A stretch of DNA of 36,957 nt from Chalciporus piperatus. Lineage: Eukaryota; Basidiomycota; Agaricomycetes; Boletales; Boletaceae. Positions 30,159 to 36,957 of the stretch are shown piece after piece. The stretch lies in assembly GCA_038093975.1 (NCBI GenBank), contig JBBPTG010000237.1, forward strand, positions 1 to 36,957, given 5' to 3'. How positions within the stretch are numbered: position 1 is the first letter of the stretch; each line of letters begins with the position of its first letter. The notes beneath the pieces are model-generated. The model was not told where the DNA came from and searched no databases. It was given only the letters and a program-made list of their open reading frames with translations. The translations under genes and the position numbers were made by a program.

Positions 30159-32285
30159 ATGCCTCCCCTGCCCACACGCGCCTCACAGCCTGTGACGAAC
30201 GGCCTTGGAGTCCACTTCCAAAGTCCAACCCGCCCCCGAGACAAGCGGAAGACCCAAGGCTTCGCTCATATCGCTGGCCAAGCTGTCAAACGTCGTCGAC
30301 TCACTGAAAGGCTGGAAAAGCTCCTTGCAAAACGTCCACCCTCCCCTGAGAATGATCATTCAAATGTCTTTGATTCTCGTCCCGAAGACGAGGCCCTAGA
30401 GCCACTCAATGACGACCAAGACTTCGAGCAAGCCGATCAGGATTTCATCCCGCACGATGCTTGCGACAACGACGCCGGAAATGACACCGACGCTGAGCAG
30501 CCAACTGTCCATTCTCAACGCCGCATTCTTCCAGATCAAGCAGCCCAGCGTTTATATCACACCTGGAAGTCCCTTATTCCAACGATGGTCGCTCCACTGC
30601 TTCACTACATCTCCAGAACGCTAGGCAAGCCCCTCCCAACCACCCCGCTCTCAATCTCCCTCTGCTACCGCGGTGACTGCGCCCCAAAGTCGCTAAGTAT
30701 CCTATGCCTCTTCTTTGATCGTGAGTCACGATCCCCCTAATGAACCTTATGCTAACCAACCAAAGATTTCGTTACCATTAATGTTCTGAGCTGTCAATGC
30801 ACCACCCTTGCTCAAGTACTCGTCCATTTCGGTCTCTTCCCCACCGCACCATCCCAACCTCGTATGGCCGTTTCTATAGACTTACTGGCCTTTTACCGTG
30901 CCCTTTTCGAACGGTCTTGCGACGCCGTTCACGCGCTTGCTGGCGCGTTACATAATCACTACATTCGCCGAGGATTTCGAATGGTGAACAAGGACGTAAG
31001 TTGTCGATCTCTTTGGTCGTCAATTTTTGTCACTAGTTCACAGAGCGAGATGATTCAAGAACCATTCCGCCGTGGTCTTGGATTTGCCGTGCAATGGTAT
31101 GACATCCTCTTGGTTGAAGTGGAGCAGCACTTGGAAGCCACGCTTCAACGATCTCGCAATAAGATCCAGGCTTCACAACCTTCTGGACCCATACACAATC
31201 CGTCCTCTCTAGCCCCTTCCAATCCTCAACGGGCATCCACAGCGACTTCTTCTGCTCATATGCCATCGGTTCACACACACCCCGGTCCAGGCAACTGTAG
31301 CCAAATCCTTATCCAACGATGTCCCGCATGTTTTGGAGGCACAGCTTTTGGTAGACCTCTTGCCGAAGGCGGCGATATACACGTCGCCACAGATGGAAAT
31401 TTCCACCATAGACACCGCCGATCTGCAGGTGACTCACCTTCCTTTTATGACCCGGCGTATTTTCTCCCCAAGGCAGAAGTGGACGTGATGGGTTCTCGCA
31501 TTCAGGTACAACGGAAGACACCGCCCAACGCACGCAAACCCAAGGTGCCTGACGAGGCGCTTGACTCCTGCGAATCATCCTACGAAGCAGCTGATGGCAA
31601 GAAGCAGAAGACGTCAATGGAAAGCTTCGATGACACAGGATTGATGGCTCTCATTTGTCGGCACGACATACCACTGTTCTTCGCTAACATCGACTCTCCC
31701 GGCGAGCAGCAGAAGTATGCGCTAGCGCTCATTGAACGCCTCTTATCGCTATTGCCAGCGAGCGCCAACGTCGTTGTTCTATACGATGTCGGGTGTACAT
31801 TGGATCGGACACTTGAATTGGTGAGCATCTCTGAGGCTTCCGTATGTATCATTAACCCCGCTGCTCCAGTATGACATTCTACCCTCAAACCTCGTGACTC
31901 GGCTGCGCTTTGCTACGACGGCCATGCACGCCTATGGTCATGAATGGGCTTGCCAGCTCGTCTACAACCCACGCATCACAGAAGGCCTGGGGCTCTCGGA
32001 CGGTGAAGGCACCGAGCGCCTTTGGTCCCGGATGATCAAGCTGATCGGGCTTGAGCGGTCCTCCTCGGTGTGACATTTCGTGATTGCTGGGTCGGTTTGG
32101 CGCTTACACCTTTACAGCGCCAGCGCCGCATCTGGCTCATAGATCGACAAGCGGCAGCTGTCGGTGCTGAGATGCGGATGGATCTCGGAGACTGGCTCAA
32201 GCGCCGCCTTCGGCGAGGGGTCCAAGACCAAGGCAGAGTCGCCGAGAATAGCCTTGATGACTGCAATATTCCCCTCGAGGAACTC

Positions 32286-32288
32286 TGA
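32286..32288 (+). other. Nonsense codon in KDZ transposase
   Basis: The frame reads GAA CTC TGA CGT CAA TGG and continues undamaged into QREAQLSIRA. A CGA codon would give the expected Arg, so one C-to-T change, as from methyl-cytosine deamination at CpG, explains it. No plausible intron removes it. Confidence 0.85.
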
Positions 32289-33305
32289 CGTCAATGGGCT
32301 TCTCAAAGAGAAGCACAGCTTTCAATTCGAGCTCGTAAGTAATTTCCCAATTGGATGTGTCACGAATGATCGACTCCCGACGGCCATCAGATGCTCCCAC
32401 GCGGCTGAAGAAGGAGCTTGATATGGTATTGGCACTCCAAACCGACATGGATACAACCGACCGGGCGATTCAAGCTGCGAAAACTGCCATCGAGAAGTAC
32501 CAAACTGTCACCGACGACACAAAAGTTGCGTTGACTAGCCTGGAACATGCTCATGATCGCTTAGTGGCCAAAGTCGAGGCACTTTACGCGTCCCTCAACG
32601 TTGGTGATCAGTTCCCTGAGCTGAAAGACATTGATTTGGAATACGTGCGAACCCTCCTGTTGGCCCGCGACCTCAAGATCAACATAAGAAAGCGTGCAAT
32701 AGGTAGTTTTTTCGAGTGGGACAAGCTAGACCAAGCTGTTGGTGGGGCTCAGAAAGCGCTTGGTAGGTTTCTTCGTCTCTGTAGCCAAGCAAGCTCATAA
32801 ACGGCCTCGAGGAACAAAACTCCATCAACGGACGCGCAAGGCAATCGCCAAACGGCAACCTGCTCTAATGACCGCCATCCGTAAATACAACTTGCATTGT
32901 AGTCAGCTCGCAGAACTCCATGATCCGGCATGGTCCATCCCGCTTCCCTCGCCTCTTCCGACCAAGCTCAACGATCTTCGCAACCACGACTCTCTGATGG
33001 AAGATGTGTGGATTTCCCCTTCCATTGGTCAAATCCCGCAGTGGTTGGACGATAAGGACGTACGTAACGGCATCCGTGCGATGCTGAAACGGGATCGCTG
33101 CCACGAGGAACAGCGGCGATTAGGCGTTGAGGCAGACAACCTTTGTCGATGGTACCGTAACGAGCTAGCAGCGGTTGAGCTTGCCCTCCGCACTCCTGGC
33201 AGTGAGTCCAAATTGACTCTTATGATTCGTTGTTAAACTTCTCCTCAGATGAAATGTTTTCCCTTCTTCTCCAACACCGCCGAGAACAATTATTATCGCT
33301 GCCGC

Positions 33306-34064
33306 TGTAAGAAAGCTAAACCCTCTGTAGGAATAGAAATCCCGAGAAGGTTAGTAGCAAAAGATAAAGAAGGGTACGATAAGTTCGACCCTAAAGGGAT
33401 TCCAGGGAATGAAGACAAGCAAAAGGACTCGTTTCCGGCGTACCAAACCGTTGAAGAACCGGAAAATGATGTTCCGTACGAACAGACGGTTGTTCCGGAC
33501 CACTTCCCTGCGGTTAGGACTAGTGGAACGAAGGTAAGAACGGACGGAAAGTGTGGACGAAGGTTCCGGAGTTTTAGAGAGAGAGGTTGTTGCGTGGAGA
33601 AAAGAAAGGTCGATTCAAAATAAGCAAAGTACAGTCTTTTATAGTCCGGGCATACCCGAGACTCTGATAGCGACAGAACGCTAAGTGACAGTACTGGACT
33701 AAGTATAGACAGGATAGATGACAAGACGAAAAGGATGAGTAAAAGTAAGGAAAGTGCAACAGTAAAGACGCATAGCAAGGTTAGAGAACATGGAATGGAA
33801 GGGAAGCTTACCAGCGAATCATATCATACCTGGACAACGGTTTCCGGGGACACGGAGGACGATACCTGTGAACAAAACAAACTATCCGTGGTTCCGTATA
33901 CCACGGAACGACGGGAACGGGAAGTGATGGGGACGGAAAGCCGTATGTGCGGCGGAAGAGGTTGGAACATATATGGAAACGAAGGAAAGACGTCGAGGAG
34001 TGTTGAGAATGGGAAATGGGGGTAGAACGCCGGCTGCAAGCGTAGGGAATATGCGTTCCCTACA
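33306..34064. mobile_element. Solo LTR inserted in the KDZ gene, 759 bp
   Basis: Starts TGTAAGAAAG and ends TTCCCTACA, with TGTA/TACA ends like an LTR of a Gypsy- or Copia-type retrotransposon. The same four bases, CCGC, flank it at 33302-33305 and 34065-34068. Omitting the insert and one copy of the duplication rejoins the KDZ frame exactly. It has a TATA-like TTTATAG near 33640 and no coding sequence. A four-base duplication is at the short end for LTR elements, so another class is possible. Orientation undecided. Confidence 0.85.
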
Positions 34065-35237
34065 CCGCCTCGCTGGTCCAGTTCCTTGGTCCCATTGTCC
34101 CGATTCGATGTTCACACACAAGAAGCCAAGGCATCAGCCATCAGGATGTCCGAGGGAGCTTCTGAAATATCACCCATTTGGGTCAATCCCGTGGTCGTCG
34201 AAGCTCCAGAAGCCTCCACCGAAGAGCAAGCAGTCGTCAACCCCGATGTGGATGCTGACCTGACGCTAGACACGGAGGATGTGATCGTTCTCGATTACTT
34301 AATAGACGAGACACCAGATGCCGAACAAGAAGAACCTCACCACTGTCCGACGATTCCTGTAACGATTCTCTGGAGGACCCCATTGGTAATTCGTTGCCAC
34401 GCTGTCAAACTCTCATGACTGACATTTGCAGGATTTGACATTTGACCCAGCTCCTGCTGCGCCACAGAGCAAGGTCCGGCTCGCCGGGAATGTGGCACGA
34501 ACGGTACTTCCAGAGATGGAAGGTTTTTCCCGTTTCATAATTGAGCCCGACGACATCGCCATGTTAGCCTCTCCGAAGTCCTGCATCAACGATGTTTGTG
34601 TCAATGGCTGCATCCAGCTTCTCTTCTCGGACATTCACCGCACGCACTCACCCCATCCTCACCGGTTTGCCGTGTTCTCAACATACGATCTTCCCCGTGC
34701 TCGCTACAAGACGGACCTCGAGCTTTTCAAGGCAACGAAGCACACAAAGTTCTGGGCGAAGGACATTTGGATCCTCCCAATCCATAGACCTGGGCATTGG
34801 GTGTTGTGCGTTGCCAACTTCTCCCGCAAAGAGCTTCGGCTATTTGACAGTCTTGCCGCCGAGAAACCCTGGCGAAATGACGTGAATGTGAGTACTGCCC
34901 TCTACCCCTTGGCGTTGCTGATAACCATCCCAGGAAATCATGCGGCTTATTGCTCGACTTCTCACTGTCGCAAGCACCACCTATCCCGAGGTCCAAGTAG
35001 ACGTTCAGCCGTGGACAGCCCAAGCCCTCACTGTAAGTTCTATGTTAATGTTGAAACCATTAATACTTAGGCATTGCAGACTGTCCCTGTGCAGACCAAT
35101 GACTACGACTGCGGTATTTGGGTATTAGCCACTGTAGCAGCAACCTTTCGAGGGTTTAGTGTGACGTCTATGACAGAGGGTCACATCTCAGACTTCCGCG
35201 AATATCTACATCGCCTTGTATTATCAACGACCATCAA

Positions 35238-35955
35238 TTAATATGGATTTTCTCCATTCGTTAGCCTCTTCGCCTCACTGAGATACAATGATACAGTGCG
35301 TGCTCGCCACTGCAAGAGGCACTCTGCCATCTCCTTGTGTCGACGCAAACTACACGATCCGATCTGAGTTTCCAGCTTGACCCACTCTTCGTATGCCTCC
35401 ATCGCTGCTGTACGAAGCTCTGTTATGAGCTCCTGTGTTTTTCCTGCCGCATGCCGGCTTGCGCGACCCTGTCTGACCAAGTTCTCCTGACGCATCTTCC
35501 TGCCCAACATAACCTCAACTAGGTTCTTGGTGAACTCGGTTTCCCGCAATGTGTCGGGTGGCTCAGGCTGGGAATAAGGTGGGGTGCCATCCCAGAATGC
35601 CACCTCGGTTTCATCAAGTGCGTCCGCGCTAAGGAGGGCTTCCTTGAATAGATATGAAACGGGCAGCGGAGCCTTAGCGAGTTGCACAAGCAGGGGTGGG
35701 AGGATGAAGGGGATGGAATGTTTGTGGTCACTGAGCATCCCTCGGCTACAGCTGCCAGAACTGATCTGAGTACGGTGCTTGAGATACGCGCGACAGTTCT
35801 GCACACTACGTCGTTCACGGCCTCTGTAGTTAATTAGTTTGAGAATCCATATCTATGTAGACGACTTACTTTGCGGAATGCACGTATGCCATGTGCTGAA
35901 GGCGATGTGCCTCCTTTCTCTCAGTGATAGTTGTGTATTTTGCACGGCGGCCCAT
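35238..35955 (-). CDS. KDZ-associated basic/coiled-coil protein, 223 aa
   Basis: Two exons, 35955-35870 and 35823-35238 (224 codons with stop). The N-terminus MGRRAKYTTITERKEAHRLQ followed by a segment like REYERRSV-type basic residues (here GRERRSVQNCRAYLKHR) resembles a small basic DNA-binding region. The middle contains PLPVSYLFKEALLSADALDE and FWDGTPPY. The C-terminal half is a long Glu/Arg-rich helix, probably a coiled coil. I recall similar proteins beside KDZ transposases in Agaricomycetes, so it is probably an element-encoded accessory protein, perhaps binding transposon ends; this is inference. Its stop (35238-35240) overlaps the transposase stop (35239-35241) on the other strand by two bases. 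The frame is intact. Confidence 0.72.
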
Positions 35956-36453
35956 GTTGTGTTACGGGGCAGTGAAGCTTTGAAGTCTTAGCTTCATTCA
36001 GCAAGCGTAATCTACCTCATCTCCCAGTCCAAATCAGACACCATCTCGGCGTTCCAAAGAGTACCAATGTTTTCCAGTATACGAGACTCTTTCCAACTGC
36101 TCACTTGATCCACTTGAGCCAATTCTCGATGTCCAATCCCTTTGTAATCTAGTCATATCTCTATAAAACGAGCCATGTTCAATCTCAGTATGACGGCTAT
36201 TCGCTCGTTGATTGGTCAAACTGGCCAAGCACCAGAATGACGCACCACACAGCCACATCAGCTCACAAACCTTTGTTGTTCATACCACCGGAGCTTCCAT
36301 TATGGATTCACCACTGTAGGTAGGTAAGAGCCCGATGTGTCCGGCAGGTCAAGGTCTTCGATCACAAATGATGCCTCACATCCAGGACTTATAAAAGGGT
36401 GGCACCGTCCCCAATCACTCTTCACCCCAATCCTGCACATTCTCCTCGCTGCC
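35956..36453. other. Divergent intergenic region
   Basis: 498 bp between the accessory gene and the rightmost gene. TATAAAAG at 36390-36397 serves the rightward gene. Nothing else is recognised; one KDZ terminus could be hidden here. Confidence 0.5.
36390..36397 (+). promoter_or_regulatory. TATA box of the rightmost gene
   Basis: TATAAAAG, a full consensus match, lies 57 bp before the proposed ATG at 36454, followed by a C-rich stretch with CAATC. Confidence 0.6.
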
Positions 36454-36957
36454 ATGAAGACTGACCTCGGTGAGTCCTTGCGTCGTCATGAAAGGTACTT
36501 GCTTACATCTTCTTTAGACCTTGTCAATGAGATGTTTTCGCACTTGGTGCTTTGTACTGAGGCGGCCACCCAGCTCACCATCCGGCTGGCCGAGCGCGAC
36601 ACAGGTAAACATCAATTTTCTTCAATCGTCAGTCAGGCTTAATTTTTACGTTATTACAGACCTTTCATTCGTCAAGGCCGAGGACAGCCTTCTCACTTCG
36701 GATGATGAGTCAGAAGAATACAACAACGTTGGGCCTAGTGATACCATCCCCGGCGCTTCCTCCCTCACGAGCACCGCTTCAGCTTCCACCCCCACGCTCG
36801 TTCCGCAGACCCCTACTCCTGCCATTCCTGCGTCAGTTGCTCAGGGCACCGAAACTCAGACCCCTACTGCCATCCCCGTCATCGCCACTGCGGCTCCCAC
36901 TCCCACTCCCACTCCCACTCCTACTCTCATGCTTCCCGCGCAGAACCCTGGTGTCCC
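36454..36957 (+). CDS. Pro/Thr-rich hypothetical protein, 3' end outside window
   Basis: Exons 36454-36469, 36518-36604 and 36660 to the window edge join in frame (donors GTGAGT and GTAAAC, acceptors TTTAG and TTACAG; both introns are phase 1). The protein starts MKTDLDLVNEMFSHLVL, a short possibly helical head. An acidic stretch (DDESEEY) follows, then a Ser/Thr/Pro/Ala-rich low-complexity region with PTPTPTPTP. The nucleotide basis of the last part is a CACTCC microsatellite at about 36895-36930. No domain is visible before the sequence ends. It may be a further cargo or neighbour gene of the KDZ element. The starting ATG is supported by the TATA box and the first splice. Confidence 0.55.
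36895..36930. repeat. CACTCC hexanucleotide microsatellite
   Basis: About five to six tandem copies of CCCACT/CTCCCA, in frame within the coding region, encode alternating Pro and Thr. Confidence 0.85.

Larger units (their letters stand above)
30159..35241 (+). pseudogene. KDZ transposase-Ulp1 protease fusion, disabled
   Basis: Kyakuja-Dileera-Zisupton transposase with a C-terminal Ulp1/C48-type protease. Segments: 30159-30720, 30766-30995, 31044-31820, 31870-32067, 32118-32334, 32391-32762, 32812-33201, 33249-33305, then after an LTR 34069-34385, 34432-34887, 34934-35032 and 35080-35241; without the LTR they total 1279 codons. Family marks: SCQC and CPAC cysteine pairs, ATDGNF (Asp381), LYDVGC (Asp512), HAYGHEWACQ, and SDGEGTERLW with the acidic residue at 569 or 572, as expected of its RNase-H-like core. 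The protease has HWVL (His1162), FDSL (Asp1179), Gln1230 and NDYDCG (Cys1236), a complete triad. Lesions: in-frame TGA at 32286-32288 (codon 646, where CGA Arg fits) and a 759-bp LTR at codon 935. Otherwise well preserved, so inactivation is recent. Confidence 0.9.
30159..35955. mobile_element. KDZ-type DNA transposon, ends not located
   Basis: The transposase-protease gene and the tail-to-tail basic-protein gene form a compact unit whose stop codons overlap. KDZ elements are large DNA transposons expanded in Agaricomycetes. Terminal inverted repeats and target duplications were not found by eye, so the true element is probably larger on both sides and may include the gene starting at 36454. 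Confidence 0.6.

Noticed and set aside
32286..32288. TGA as selenocysteine or programmed readthrough
   Set aside because: No readthrough signal is visible and a simple CGA-to-TGA mutation explains it in a gene already broken by an LTR.
29557..36453. Terminal inverted repeats of the KDZ element
   Set aside because: I scanned both flanks by eye and found no convincing long inverted pair with a target duplication; a computed search is needed.

Overview
The window is nuclear DNA of a filamentous basidiomycete, most likely an Agaricomycete. Genes are packed at about one per 2-3 kb and broken by many short GT-AG introns of roughly 45-70 nt. It also carries transposon families typical of mushroom genomes (a KDZ transposase fused to a Ulp1-type protease, a solo LTR, a Tourist-like MITE). 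All exon models below were derived by hand from frame, splice signals and family homology. They are inferences, but in each multi-exon gene the exon lengths sum to a multiple of three.

Layout. 1-2635: a repeat-built structure. Two minisatellite arrays of about 10-bp units lie in opposite orientation and enclose a 70-bp satellite and a GC-rich tandem repeat whose units look like exon-intron pairs; the whole resembles a foldback transposon. 3023-5030: a six-exon gene of unknown function. 5507-8150: a doubtful small GLL-rich peptide gene, a perfect 12-bp hairpin, repeat debris and an F-box/LRR-like gene. 8310-13941: two paralogous HXXXDG acyltransferase genes (A, B) plus an inverted relic of a further copy. 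14398-18472: glucosidase II alpha subunit (GH31) and a cyclase/kynurenine-formamidase-type hydrolase. 19682-23874: a GH3-type acyl-acid amido synthetase facing a third acyltransferase (C), with an F-box 3' relic between them. 24569-29129: a 3-hydroxyacyl-CoA dehydrogenase with a 7-nt exon and a SulP/SLC26 anion transporter with a 21-nt exon and probable GC-AG introns. 29456-29553: a 98-bp palindromic MITE. 30159-36957: a KDZ transposon gene disabled by a nonsense codon and a solo LTR, its tail-to-tail basic accessory gene whose stop codon overlaps that of the transposase gene, and the start of a proline/threonine-rich gene cut by the window edge.

How it works together. Housekeeping functions (ER glycoprotein glucose trimming, fatty-acid metabolism, sulfate/anion uptake) sit beside a lineage-specific block of three acyltransferases and a GH3 enzyme. 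Acyltransferases A, B and C have the same eight-exon structure and homologous 3' flanks. The tail of the F-box gene was copied together with the acyltransferase, so the block grew by segmental duplication. Whether the acyl-transfer and amide-forming enzymes share a metabolite is an open inference. The right end is an accessory region shaped by transposons.
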